From NCBI GenBank assembly GCA_916613615.1, contig OU744732.1:60463227-60527226 (forward strand): a stretch of 64,000 bases of DNA, read 5' to 3'. The translations under genes were made by a program, and so were the position numbers. The notes under the pieces were generated by a model. The model was not told the origin of the DNA. It made no database searches and saw nothing but the letters and a program-made list of their open reading frames with translations. The DNA comes from Steromphala cineraria (taxonomy: Eukaryota; Mollusca; Gastropoda; Trochida; Trochidae). Of the stretch, positions 31,454 to 43,894 are shown one piece after another (within the stretch, counting starts at the first letter, position 1; each line of letters starts with the position of its first letter).

Positions 31454-31819
31454 TTAAAAGGGGCAGTAGCACGTTTTAATGGGGACTAAAAATAATGTCA
31501 TGAAAACGATAATAAATGGTTCCAATTTAAAGGCAATATATTAAAACTAAATGAAACAGAAATAAAACAAATATATAACGTAAAATTAAGCCATGCGATT
31601 AATTTTTCTCACACAAAATAAATTAAAGGTGTTCACACAAAAATTGCCGCCAATGGACTTTATGTGAATCTTTATAGTAAGTTCTCTGACTATGGTTGAT
31701 TGGTGCATGTTGTGAGCTTTTTGACACTATCAAAACAAAACATTTATCATTGACGTCCTATAAGTACGATACAAATTTAAAACAATAAAATTTCCAAAAA
31801 CATGCTACTGCTCCTTTAA
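31454..31819 (-). mobile_element. TTAA-flanked MITE, copy 8
   Basis: TTAAAAGGGGCAGTAGCACG to CTCCTTTAA, reverse orientation, moderately diverged. Confidence 0.85.
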
Positions 31820-32646
31820 GCTCACCTAAAGAGTTGCTATCGTAATATCTATAAATGGCTTAGATGCGCAGAGGAAAGGCATCTTCACAATATTATCATA
31901 AAATCTTAATAACGTTCGAAATATAAATAAACTTGCTCTATAAATATGTTTAAAGTCATCAATTTTAGTCAGCAGAGGGATTTCATAGTTTCAACGGAAA
32001 CATATGACTCAAAATTTAACATTCCTCTGAAATGATAAGAGGCAATTAAATTCAATATCAATTATTTCAAAATGAAATTCCTTTCTTCTTCAAAGAACAT
32101 CTCACAAAAATGAGGCACGACTTAATTAATCAACTCGAAAGGCGACTTTCCTTTCCCGTGTCTGTCGCCTCGCATAACATAACCTATTCATAATTCATCG
32201 GAAACAATAGAAATGCCTGGGGCATTATAAACGAAGCACCTTGCACGAGCTGTGACGTCACAGTGCAATAAGTCACCACTTGACGCTCTCGTGACATGTA
32301 TATATCATTGTCCGGATTTCCCCTGGATGTCAATATCGATAACTTGTCATGTAAAAATTACCTATGAGTGACACCTGGGTTGGTCCATTTTAATGTCAGG
32401 GGGGTTATAGGAAATATCAAAATAGTAAATTCATCATTTACTTAAAATTTCAACATTAAAACATTCCACTATCAAAAAACGTCTGAATATATATAAATAA
32501 TGATATAAAATGTACGCTGAAAGTTGATTTACCAAGTTTTTAACCTGATCACCCCTCGTCTATGAAGTGGTACGACCTTGTGTCTGAGAATGTTAAAAAG
32601 GGCAGACGAGATCTTGAGCAGACGACAGCTAACTATTTCGAGAACA
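31820..32646. other. Upstream flank of the reeler gene
   Basis: Should hold its promoter and 5' untranslated region. A TATATATAAATA stretch at about 32486-32498 could be a TATA element, about 150 bp before the ATG; this is weak in such AT-rich DNA. Confidence 0.35.
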
Positions 32647-32845
32647 ATGGCGGTACCTCTGTCCCTTGTGGTTTTCTTTGCAAGTTTTGTTGCCGTCTTT
32701 TCATTTCCCAACGGGGCACCCAAGGAATTATGTGGAAGCCCACTCGGCCGCCCCGTGCATAACAACACTCTTCCTCAAAGCACTTGCAGTCCATTCGTCA
32801 TTTCTGTTAACAGCACAACCTACACGCCGAATGTTCCAGTAAATG
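32647..32845 (+). CDS. Reeler gene exon 1 (signal peptide and start of domain)
   Basis: Starts at the ATG with A at -3 and G at +4 and ends AAATG before GTAAGT, phase 1. It encodes the signal peptide and the first cysteines of the reeler domain. Reading frame upstream of the ATG has no better start. Confidence 0.87.
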
Positions 32846-35800
32846 GTAAGTTACCCTTATATTTTACTTTCATGCTAGTATTTTATTTTAGAAATTTTAT
32901 GACGTTAGAACAGCAAGTTTTTCTGGACAACAACATTTTCACCACAGTCATAGGTTGTTATCCAGAAAATATTGGTTTATTTATGTATGCATCTTCCAAA
33001 TGCAACCAAAAGAGATGGTATGAATATTTGTCAACAGATCTGGTTCAAAATTTTAGAGCCATACAATTGTCACTACAATAATAGTCAGTCACTTACGAAA
33101 CTTAGCGATATGCCACATAAACTTACTTCGTTGTTCTGCTGTGTCATCACAAAAGTAATGACCCTTTTCTATTATACCAAAATTAAGCATTTACACATTT
33201 ATTTGTCTATGAAATTTCACAAAATTATTAGTTTCCTATTGATTCATAACTATAAATGATATTTAACGAAAAAAACGTGACCCAGAACAAAATTATTTTT
33301 ATGAGAAAGACCTTTACTGCTTAACTAAATCGTATAGTTTATGACTAAACGTGATTCTTTTATAAAGTAAATTTTGAAATGTTTGTGTTTGATTAAATCC
33401 ACATCGTTTACAAATAAGGAACAAATACAGAATACTAAACGATTTACCTTGTACAACAATATTATGAATTTGTTAAAAACTATATGACACGGGACTAAGT
33501 TAAGAATTACATAAATCTTTCCGAATGTATTGAAAGAGTTTATGATTATGATTACTGCTAAACTGGCCTTTATTGTTTCGGCGGCTGCATTTTTATCTTT
33601 TATCATTATAAGCTTATGTTATTCGGATATCACATGATTTTATATTTTAGTTTTAAATTTTATTAATTTTTAGTAATACTGTCGTGTCGTCTTCACCAAC
33701 CCTTTGATAATAAACATGTTTTTCACGATTTATGATTCCAACTTTTAACAAACTACGAAATCATACGGTACAAATGTTGTTATGAGAAGAAAATTGAGGT
33801 TTCACTACTCGTTACTAACGTCTGATACACATGGATCATGGTAGGAGATGAAGAATTATGATGAGGGTAATCGAAGTTATCAGCGACCTTGTTTTAGCAA
33901 AGCATTGCTCTGTTTCCTTTTCTCTGAAAAGAATATGGCTCGGTCACCTGTGCTATACGCACATGTCATGTACTTAAGATAGGCCAGATAGAGGTATGAC
34001 GATAAGTACAGTATACGTATTTCCTCAAATACAAACCAGGGATTCTATTTCGTTAACAAATCCCGTGTTATAGTCCAATATACCCGCGTTGTATTTACTT
34101 TAACAAATTTTACCCCTCGCGAAACTCTGGAGTATTCGAGGAAATTCGGCAAGTACTTCTTATCTTCTCCAGTAACCTTTTTTTCCTTCACATTGAGAAT
34201 GGCTTGTGTGTTTCAAGATTCAACAAGGGATTTTAGAGGAAAATGCAAGCTGAATTATATTTTGGATATGGTATAAAATATGCATAAAACAGCCAAACAA
34301 ACAACTATTTAAATTTCTCACGATATATAGATTAGGAATCCCATAAGAATTCAACATTCATTTACACTAAACATTTTAAGCAGTTCGCGTAAAACATCTT
34401 AAATTGCTTTTTATGTAATTAATTTTCATGAAAAAATGTTGCACCTATTTCATAATTTTTGTCGAAAATTATTTTCTATTTCATCGAGTTAATTGAGAAG
34501 GTGATATTTTCACAACAACTAGATTATGTTTTCACTGTTTAATCACACATTTTATTGCTTCGTATTGAATTTTTAGAAAAACATTTTTCGAGTAATGCAT
34601 GTAAAAAATCAGAATAAGAGTCAATCATATTTGAATGACGGTTTTATAACCTTCAGGAATTTGTGAGGAAGGCTTCTTAATTGATTTGAAGTTTGCATGA
34701 GGTTGTGTGACAAGGTGATCAATTCCGTCCTTATTTTAAAAAATCACGACTCTCAATTTGAAAGACGGGAAGCCATAAACTCAAGATTATAACCCTGTCA
34801 GGAAAAGACATCGTTGACATCTTGCTTTGAAATATCGGAGTTTTTGAGTTGCCATTTCTGTTTTGGGGCAATTATACCCCTTGGCGTTCAGGAGCTAAAA
34901 CGTGTGATAATGCAAGACCTGTCTCAAGATATATCTTTAACGGTTTCTCGTAACCTTTCATTTTAACAAGACTCACGATACATTGTTCGATATATGAAAA
35001 AGTAATGTATCTAATCAAAACATTCGATAATTTTCTTATGTACAAGATTCACTTCCGGTTGTGTCAGAAATAATCACATTAAATTTTTCATCAAATAAAT
35101 CTTTTCTTTCTTTTTAACAAGAATCCCGAGAAGTCGTTAGAGTATTGATATCAATATATTTCATTATAATTTCTTTCAAATTTTCTATTAAACATTAGAA
35201 ATTATACCGTTCCTTCTTCAATTTTCAGTAACTATCCACGGGAATGGCGCAATATTCCGCGGTTTTCTGATAACCGCCGATACCACCACTGGAATGTTTG
35301 ACGGAACCTGTCTAAACACCGACAACACTGCCAAGGCTGTCCCCAACTGTGGAATGACTCACACAGACAACTCCAACAAAACTGTTGTAACCCTCCTCTG
35401 GTACCCTCCTCTTCTTGTGCACGTCGGCAACGTCCAATTCAAGTGAGTATATACTGCTGTCAAAATTGACACCTTCTATTAATAACTCTTTATTGTTCGA
35501 AATACAAGGTACATTGGACATTTTCTGCATTTTGCACCCGGCTGCAGTGTACCGCCAGTTAATGCGATGTTCTATTCTATGGACACCTTATATACCTCTT
35601 TTTTTTTTATGAAAAACAAGGTACATTGGACATTTTGTATATTTTGCATTCGGCAGCCACAGTACAGTGCAGTTAATGCGTTGTTCTGTCTTTATAGTGC
35701 TGAGTGTCAAGCAAGGCAGCAACAACTCCCATGTTTTATCGTCTTGATTATGACGCGACCGGGAATCGAACCCATTCTTCCGGGCGACGAGCGGACACTC

Positions 35801-38800
35801 TACCATTTAGCTACGCCCCCGGTTACATTACACTATGATCATATTTGAGTCTGACCTTACGACACAAAACACCCTTACTATGGTGGACTATAACTTCCAT
35901 CATTTAACATTGCACCATGGTAACCTTAAGGACTTACGATCCCCTTAGGGCTTTGTGAAAAGAGGCCAACTCATAAGTAAGATAACAGTGGCAAGTTCTG
36001 TCTAATGATTCGCTTTGTATATTTACACTCGGTTAAAGTATTGAAACTAACTGTTTTACAACAAGACTTGATGTCGACAAAGTCTTTGGTATATATAACA
36101 CGACGTTCAATGGATAGTTCTTGCCCCCCCCCCCCCCCTCTATCAGGTGAACGATAGCATAATTTGTCTATCACTTTATGAAGGGTCAAAATCTAGCGTC
36201 GTGTTTTGAATAATGAAAAAGTTATGATCCACATCAAGCCCATCTTCCTACGCAACACATAAGAGCCAGTGGCGTTTTAGGCTTTGCGTAGAAAGATGTA
36301 CCAAGCCTTGATGTATGACCTATTATACAAACTAGGTACGTAAACTTGTATAAGGCTAAGGCAAGTCCGACAACACTACGAGTTAAGCTAATTGGGATAT
36401 TTGATTGTCTCCTTTGCGAAATTCGTATTTAAGATTATGCTATTTTCCCAAAATTCATGGTTATGCCTTGATGTTAAATTGTTGAGTAACTTGATTTACT
36501 TCCAAATTTATTGATTTTTAACTTTTTGGAAACTCTCATGTATATACTTATTTGATCCAATGTCCAGCAAAAAAATTAAATGCACGTTTCTTTGTCATTG
36601 ATGGAGATTTCAATTGCATTTGGAACAACAGGTTTTAGGCTAGTTAATTCTTTTCACTTATTTCCTGCTTCATTTGCATTCTCCATTTCAACCTTACGAC
36701 TCCGCAATATATTAAACTGTTCGCAATAAAACTGTCTAGTAACGTCACAGAACTGTGACATTGTGTTTCAAAGGATTTTAAGAAGTGTCCCCGCATTATT
36801 AAAGTCGTTAAATTCTTTTTATAGAGTATGAGTCGATTGGAGATTATTAAAAAGATAATAACGTCTATAGCATGATTTTCATATATAAAGATCAAAGAAA
36901 ACTTTAGATTGTTATAGATCATACGCAACAATAACGATTCTCATTATCTTTACCTTCTATTATTGTTACAAAACTTATCAAACTTTTGCCTTTGAAATTG
37001 TATATATTTCTGGACGCAATATTTGATCAGCATGTTTAGCTTTTACATTCACGTGTTAGTTCAGTTTTGTTAAATGATACCAAAAAAGTTGTTTTGGTTT
37101 GAATATTCATTGAATATTGACCTCCAAGGGACCGTTTCGATATCGATAATCTACATTATCCTATCATTCGTAGGGTTGATTTGTTGCCGAAATGAGTACA
37201 ACTCCTTAGGGTCATGTTTCGGAACCTTTTAGTTCATAATTTGATTGTTTCAAATCATGGAAGGTAAATTACAACAGACAATACTACCTTAAACGACATC
37301 TTTTGTGAAGAAACATAACGAGATACATGTGATTGCCTGTCTGATTTCAATGCGAATGATTGTCAAGGAAGATATCGATCAATTTATTTACATAAGAATG
37401 TTGTATTTCTCTTGGATATCAAATTAACACGAGCACTTTGTCCTTTATATACATCACATCATAGCATCATTTACCATGGGCAAGGGTGACAGTATGCGAG
37501 CCTCAACTGCATAACTCGGGAACCGACTTGTTTAACTAGGCCAACTTTAACCGTTTATTTAGTATTATGTGGTTAGTTATAACGTCTTTAAATGATTTAT
37601 TTTAAAGGGAGTACGTGTATTTATATATATCTTTTTTTTCCAGACTTGTTGTCGTAAAGAACTTCAACACATACTGGTCAGACATCAGATCACTGGTGCT
37701 AAAACCTAATGAAGTCGAATGTAAGTAAACGTTGTTGTTCTTCTTTATTCTAAGTTTTTCATATTAATCTGTAAAACTAACTCGGTAACTAAGGTATATA
37801 TTTAGTCATTTATATGCCGTTCATCAATACTATAACTGTATTTGATTTAAATGTGATTGACTTGTAAGTAAAAACTAATACCTTACGATAGTGTTTCGTT
37901 CTGTTGATTGTGAAATATTTCTGACAGGGGTGAATACTATCTCTTGATAGTGAAATCCTTCTGACAGGGGTGAATGATATCTCTTGATAGTGAAATCCTT
38001 CTGACAGGGGTGAATACTATCTCTTGATAGTGAAATCCTTCTGACAGGGGTGAATACTATCTCTTGAAAGTGAAATCCTTCTGACAGGGGTGAATACTAT
38101 CTCTTGATAGTGAAATCCTTCTGACAGGGGTGAATACTATCTCTTGATAGTGAAATCCTTCTGACAGGGGTGAATACTATCTCTTGAAAGTGAAATCCTT
38201 CTGACAGGGGTGAATACTATCTCTTGATAGTGAAATCCTTCTGACAGGGGTGAATAATATCTCTTGATAGTGAAATCCTTCTGACAGGGGTGAATACTAT
38301 CTCTTGAAAGTGAAATCCTTCTGACAGGGGTGAATACTATCTCTTGATAGTGAAATACTTCTGACAGGGGTGAATTGTATCTCTTGAATGTGAAATACTT
38401 CTGACAGGGGTGAATAACTTCTCTTGATTGTAAAATATTTCTGACAGGGGTGAATAATATCTCTTGATTGTGAAATACTTCTGACAGGGGTGAATAATAT
38501 CTGTTGAATGTGAAATACTTCTGACAGGGGTGAATAATATCTCTTGATTGTGAAATATTTCTGACAGGGGTGAATAATATCTGTTGAATGTGAAATCCTT
38601 CTGACTGACAGGGGTGAATAATATCTCTTGATAGTGAAATCCTTCTGACAGGGGTGAATAATATCTCTTGATTGTGGAATCCTTCTGACAGGGGTGAATT
38701 GTATCTCATATCAAGTTAATATATAAATATATGATAATAATTCTCATCGTTTTATTTCGTTTATTATGCAACCAATTTGCTTTCTTGATAAATACTTTTG

Positions 38801-39119
38801 AACATTCTCTCTTTAATTGATTGTGCTGATTTAATAAGCGATGGAAGTTCAATGGCAAATTATAGATCGGCTTTGATTACTATAATAAACTAGCAGTATT
38901 GGGAGAATTGTTTTGGAATTTATTGAATGGTTTAAAAAAAATCCCATTATATTCACAGATAAACCTCATGTCATGTTTATTATTTCGTTGTTTTCAGATT
39001 ATTCCATCAAAGACATTGTTAACATGAGCGCAGGCCAGCAACAACACAAACAGCACAATCGCCCAGAGCACTCAAACGGACATTTTCAACCAACCAACAC
39101 AAGAGGACAGTTTCCTTAA
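32647..39119 (+). CDS. Gene span: secreted reeler-domain protein, 203 residues, four exons
   Basis: Exons 32647-32845, 35229-35442, 37644-37720 and 38998-39119 join in phases 1, 2 and 1 to give 203 residues. A signal peptide (MAVPLSLVVFFASFVAV) is followed by one reeler (reelin N-terminal) domain over about residues 20-165. It has FPNGAPKELC, PQSTCSPFVISVN, the core GFLITAD, CGMTHTD and the closing YWSDIRS. The last 38 residues are a Q/H/N-rich tail. The family includes small secreted defence proteins induced by infection in insects; a defence role here is inference only. ATG context AGAACAATGG is favourable. Introns carry a SINE, a MITE tip and a 40-bp minisatellite. Confidence 0.88.
32846..35228 (+). 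other. Reeler gene intron 1
   Basis: GTAAGT to TTTTCAG. AT-rich, with no mobile element I can recognise. Confidence 0.75.
35229..35442 (+). CDS. Reeler gene exon 2 (domain core)
   Basis: Begins after ATTTTCAG and ends TTCAA before GTGAGT, phase 2. It encodes the domain core: GFLITADTTTGMFDGTC, CGMTHTDNSNKT and LLWYPPL, the reeler pattern W-x-P-P before the last strand. Confidence 0.9.
35504..35822 (-). mobile_element. tRNA-derived SINE with duplicated tail
   Basis: On the minus strand GGGGGCGTAGCTAAATGG and GGGTTCGATTCCC match the SINE head at 9515, with the same body (AACGCATTAACTG). The tail block (AAGGTACATTGGACATTTT on the plus strand) occurs twice, about 112 bp apart. It lies in intron 2 of the reeler gene, 60 bp after exon 2. 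Confidence 0.82.
36124..36138 (+). repeat. C15 homopolymer
   Basis: Fifteen consecutive C in intron 2 of the reeler gene. Confidence 0.9.
36241..36298. mobile_element. Deleted foldback MITE: tips only
   Basis: CATCTTCCTACGCA at the left and TGCGTAGAAAGATG at the right are the outer tips of the 193-bp foldback family (3751, 53746), only 30 bp apart. The flanking nonamers share CAAGCC (CATCAAGCC / TACCAAGCC), consistent with an old 9-bp duplication. Confidence 0.65.
37644..37720 (+). CDS. Reeler gene exon 3
   Basis: Begins after a T-rich tract and CAG, and ends GTCGAAT before GTAAGT, phase 1. It encodes LVVVKNFNTYWSDIRS, the last strands of the reeler domain. Confidence 0.88.
37911..38705 (+). 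repeat. 40-bp minisatellite in reeler intron 3
   Basis: About 20 units of 40 bp (CTGACAGGGGTGAATACTAT, then CTCTTGATAGTGAAATCCTT). Early units are nearly identical and later ones more diverged. One unit gained a CTGA duplication near 38602. The 190-codon minus-strand reading frame is a by-product. Confidence 0.95.
38998..39119 (+). CDS. Reeler gene exon 4 (Q/H/N-rich tail and stop)
   Basis: Begins after GTTTTCAG and ends TTTCCTTAA. It encodes YYSIKDIVNMSAGQQQHKQ, then a polar tail (NGHFQPTNTRGQFP). The tail has no domain I know. Confidence 0.85.
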
Positions 39120-39263
39120 CACTGTAACAAATTTTAAAGATCAACTTTAAACGTTATGAAGAAGGAGTGTTATCATTTTTTATTTGAAATTTGAATTTAT
39201 TTGTAACAACTACTTATATTAATGTGAAGTAAAGAAAACATTATTATATGAGCATTAAGACAA

Positions 39264-39269
39264 AATAAA
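39264..39269 (+). terminator. Polyadenylation signal of the reeler gene
   Basis: AATAAA 145 bp after the stop codon, the first such hexamer downstream. Confidence 0.6.
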
Positions 39270-41028
39270 TATCACCAGTTATCAAAACGGATTGAACTTC
39301 TTTATTTGTTAAAATAAAATGAAGTTATAAAATATTACCATAGTTTTAGACATTCCTTGAAGTGGTTATTTACATTGTTTATATCATTTCTATTTAAAAT
39401 GCAGTATATTATGCTTCATATAATTATTACCGAATGACAAATTTGAAATCGTTGTCTGATTCAATTTTTATTGTTTATCTTCCTCGAATGTTAAATGATA
39501 TGATTTTATCCTTATTTCTGAATCGTATCAAATATACCATAAATTTGTAACCCAATTCCATTTATGATTATAAAAAGTAATTAATTTGGACAAGTTTCTG
39601 ATGTCACATTTTGTAGAATTGCAAACTTGATATTTTATGAAAACCCCAATATTCATTTAAGGTTTGAATAAAAAGTTTTTGTTTTTGTGAATTACTGCTT
39701 ATTTAAATTAATATATGTAATGGAGTACTATTTTTTCAAAGATAAAAAAGTAATACTTTTCCTTTTTATAGTGATTTTCGTATTTTAGTGTTTATGCTAT
39801 GTGGAATTCTGCAAAACTGGCCTAATAAAAAAATCCCGAAGAATGCACTATCATACCCTCTCGAATTTGGGTTCAAGTATTTAATTACCGCTGGAGAAGT
39901 GATTTACTATGACAGTATAGAAACGCTGAGGCTTAAGTGAATTACTGCTACAGAAATGACTTTTTTGCCCGAGGTTATGAAACTTACGAGAGTCATCAAT
40001 CAAAGATAACATGAAAATCTCTATTGTCTATTGTTTTATCCACACCTTACTTTCAAATAATTGACGGAATTTGGTTTTAGAATATACTGAATAAAATATG
40101 ATCATATGAACTGCCAGGCAAAAGAATGTCACACTTCAGTGGAATTCATATGTAAAAATTTTAATCACAAATATTTCGAGTTTTTGATGTCATATTCTAA
40201 AACTGAACAGGAGATAAATCATCGTTCCAAGAATACAATTTTTTTAAAATTCCCTTTCAAAAAGGAAATTTTATGTAAATGAATTGTTTCAAAATGACTT
40301 TTAATATAACACAAATGTTCATCTTCAAAACGACATATCCTATGTGATAATAAATAAACCAGCAATTTTTTTCACAAAGTGACATTTTTAACTTTGCGGG
40401 GATTATGTTAATGTAAACTATATTCTTACCCCTGTCCGCATTGAACAATGATATCTTAACCAGACAATATTAAATTCAAACTACTGCAAATGTGTTATAG
40501 TAAATAGTCATAAATACATACATCACATGTCTCTTACAAAGAAAGTTAATTTAAACCAACCATGGCGAAGACATCCTTTTGCCTGAAGGTTTAAATGTCA
40601 TAAAGTTCAGTAGACACTATTGAAATTTTGGATGTGGTTTTTTGCTGCTGTTTTTTGTTGAGTTTAGGATTGTGAGTTACAACATTACAGTATCTATGGG
40701 TCGTTGTTAAATTGAAAGGGTGATATAACATAATTAGTTTTTATTTATTCCTTTCTTTTTGTATTGATAGTAGTAAATGATATTTTTTTATATATCTGGT
40801 TAGAATCCGTTTAAGATATTATGACTATCTAAAGTATTTTCTATGAATAAAATCATTCTTATAATGCTTTTGGCATGTTATTTTGATTTTGTAATTTTTT
40901 TTACAAATGTGCATTGGATGTCGAGCCTTTATTGTTCTATTAAAAAAATTTAATTTCTCCAACTGCTGATTCTGCGTTCACATACTAGTAGTTTCAATTA
41001 AGTGTTGTAGTGAAACTTCCCAAAGTTG
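39270..41028. other. Intergenic, AT-rich; contains dispersed repeat copy B
   Basis: The stretch 40275-40600 aligns with 17440-17715. The rest shows no gene or repeat I can support. Confidence 0.45.
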
Positions 41029-41394
41029 TTAAAGGGGCAGTAGCACGTTTTTAGGGGGAATATAAGGTGATGTCAATAAAATAAAAAATAATGGTTCAAA
41101 TTGAAAAACAATGTATTTAAACTAAATGGAGCAGGATTAATTTTAACAAATTTATATAAGGTAAAGTTTAGCCATGCCATTCCTTTTTCTTACATAAAAT
41201 GAATTTAAGGTGTTCACACAAAATGGCCGCCAATGGATTTTATGTAAATCTTCATACGTTGTCCTCTGACTATGGATCATTGGCTTGTGTAATGATATTA
41301 TTGACACTGTCAAAATAATACATTAAACATTAACAATTATCAGTGAAAGATTTAGAATATAAAATTATCAAAAAACGCGCTACTGCCCCTTTAA
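41029..41394 (-). mobile_element. TTAA-flanked MITE, copy 9
   Basis: TTAAAGGGGCAGTAGCACG to CGCGCTACTGCCCCTTTAA, reverse orientation, full length. Confidence 0.9.
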
Positions 41395-42732
41395 TTGTGT
41401 TTTGAATGCTGATGAAGTTTAAGGTTATTCTCGTCATTTTGATCCCGTAGATCCTTGTTAAAAGTAGACAAAACAGCATATATTTCTATGGGTAGAGTTC
41501 AAAGATGTTTAAATAAAGCACGCTTAACCGTTGGCTCGATTTGTAGAAATTGTATTTTCTGTAATTTTTGGATTACCTAAACTTTAGTATCATGTGAACT
41601 TAAAATCAATAGATACATGTATGTATCTTGTCAGGTTTCACATGGAATATCAATTTTACGATAACACTCTTTGTCATACCAAGAAAGAGGGACGGCATTT
41701 CAAGTTGATATTGGCATGAAAGCGTATTTTTCTCAACGTAGAGTAACGTTGGAGCATGTAAGGCTTTAATCCGAAGGGAACAGACTTGCTTTCAAGGGTA
41801 AGCAAGTAGGAAAACATAGGATAAAACATGAACCGCTGGCATTATTGAAAAGTGTGAGGGCATTTTCTTCAATAATGCCAACGGGACATGTTAAATCTGA
41901 CTTATAAACCGGCAGAAAAAGTGAGAAAACAAGTTTGTAATAAAATATAATGTGGGGGGCAAAGTAATAAAAAGACGTTTAAGTTGAGAGTCGATCCAAT
42001 ATGTTTTAGGTTGTGTAACGCATCGCGCGAACGCCGTCGCGTCACCCTTAGTATGTGATGCACGTGCAGCCAGCATTTATCTGCAGTGGTACATTGACTC
42101 GCATGATTTTCACCTTATAATCGACTCAAAATCCCTATATGGTCAAATTATCGTTTTGAACGATGAATAAACATTTTTAGCATCAAGTTTCCTCAAAATA
42201 AATTTAATTATATAAACTCAAACTCAAACCTTTGTTATAAAAGCACATACCATTGAAACTCCTTCATTATAAATCTTAAAGTGACGTCACTCCATTGTTC
42301 TATGAGGTCTTTATATATTTCAATTTCCTTCTGACTCTTACAACAAGGGAATTATTCGAGTAATGTCCCTCGGATGTAGGTTAATATCAACATAATCGCC
42401 CTGCAAGGCAGGGTATTATTATAATTTATTCCTCTTCAAATAATTATTTCAGTACGATGTAAGTAATGATTTTGGTTAAAGTCAAAGTGTCACTTTCGGA
42501 AAAATATCTCAAATGTAATTTTGACACTGCAAATGTTTTGGCGATGTGCTGTCTCGAACCCGCACAGTTTCCACTGCCGAACGTTAAACCCAACGCTCTA
42601 TAACCACTGAGCTATTATGACAGCGCCGACAAAGTTCTTTTGTTTTTGTCATCTTATAACAGTTATTTCAAGTCCTTTCACGTTATCGGTCATATCAATG
42701 TTATTACAACTAGTTGGCGGTTTATAAAATAG
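41395..42732. other. Intergenic with small inverted repeat
   Basis: GGCATTATTGAA and TTCAATAATGCC form a small hairpin at about 41837-41879. A tRNA-like stretch lies at 42541-42612. No protein-coding exon seen. Confidence 0.45.
42541..42612 (-). mobile_element. tRNA-like sequence (pseudo-tRNA or SINE head)
   Basis: On the minus strand ATAGCTCAGTGGTTATAGAG (A box) and GGGTTCGAGAC (B box) are correctly ordered, but the stems do not pair well enough for a working tRNA. A second tRNA-like piece follows on the plus strand near 42868. Confidence 0.45.
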
Positions 42733-42854
42733 ATAACACATAGTCCGTGGGCTTTATCAATAATAAAGGATGTTTGCCCTCGTGATTTGCTTTTGGGAAA
42801 ATCCCGCGGGCAATCATCCTTTATTATTGATAATTCCCGTGGACTATGTGTTAT
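42733..42854. repeat. Foldback element
   Basis: ATAACACATAGTCCGTGGG pairs with CCCGTGGACTATGTGTTAT at the other end, and TATCAATAATAAAGGATG is mirrored inside. It is hairpin-forming, about 120 bp, between two tRNA-like pieces. Confidence 0.8.
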
Positions 42855-42867
42855 CCATAACGTATTG

Positions 42868-42922
42868 TCACAATAGCTCAGTTGGCAGAGGTCCGGAGGG
42901 GAGCTTTGTGGGTTCGTGACGG
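42868..42922 (+). mobile_element. tRNA-like fragment
   Basis: ATAGCTCAGTTGGCAGAG (A box) and GTGGGTTCGTGAC (B-box-like) lie just right of the foldback. Too diverged to be functional. Confidence 0.4.
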
Positions 42923-43531
42923 CATAACGTCCTAAACGTTTGCAGACGAGAAAATTAAAACTGTGTCATTTTTAAAAATTGCATTTGATAGTAAGTTCAC
43001 ACTTTGACATTGAAAACCCATCAATCTAATTGTTGGTAAAATAACTTTCCGGTGTAGCGGGCATTATTAACATGAATGCCCTGGGCAAGGAGATCAAGGG
43101 AATTGACCTGGGAAGGGGAACGTATGGAAATCACGAAAAATAGTGTCCCGGCAGGACAATAGAGCAACGTCACTGGAGGTTTATAATCCATGTTACAAAA
43201 AGTACGGGAGGCGTCCTTAAAATCTTACTTTGTGATCTCAGTCGATCTTAAAAACTAGAAACGAATACCTCCTATCAGATACCCGAGGTTTATTATGGAA
43301 ACATTATACAAAGGACATCAAAGGTTTGGATATCAAATCAGTTATAGTTAAGTTTAAAGATTGTGCTATAAGGAACATTTGATAAATCTCTTTGCAAGAA
43401 TTGTGATAAAAAGTAAACTTTCTACAAGTCCGGATAGTAAGTCCAATACTAACAATTTGGACAACCTTAGCAGCATCAAATTGCGTCATCCAGCATTGGC
43501 AGACAGGTTATATGTTACCCTAGATTAATCT

Positions 43532-43894
43532 TTAAGGGGCAGTAACACGTTTTTTGACAATTTAATAGTATACAATTTTCACTGATTATTGTATGGTTAT
43601 GCTAAATGTATTAATTAGATAGTGTCAAAAATCTTATAACACAAACCAATTATCCATAGTCAGAAGAGAAAGTATGAAGATTCACCTAAAATCCGTGGGC
43701 GGCCATTTTGCGTGAACACCTTTAATTCATTTTGTGTAAGAAAAAGAAATCGAATGGCTAAACTTTACATTATATATTTAAATTATTTCTGCTCCATTTA
43801 GGTTAAACGCATTGTCTTTCAATTGGAACCATTAGATTTCATTTTCCTGACATCACCGTATATTCCTCCTAAAAACGTGATACTGCCCCTTTAA
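43532..43894 (+). mobile_element. TTAA-flanked MITE, copy 10
   Basis: TTAAGGGGCAGTAACACG to CTGCCCCTTTAA, forward orientation, nearly full length. Confidence 0.88.

Noticed and set aside
37911..38705. Regular repeats considered as a CRISPR array
   Set aside because: Units are directly adjacent with no spacers, and the genome is eukaryotic.
38137..38709. 190-codon minus-strand reading frame
   Set aside because: It is a translation of the 40-bp minisatellite; three repeat units make a 120-bp frame period. Not a gene.
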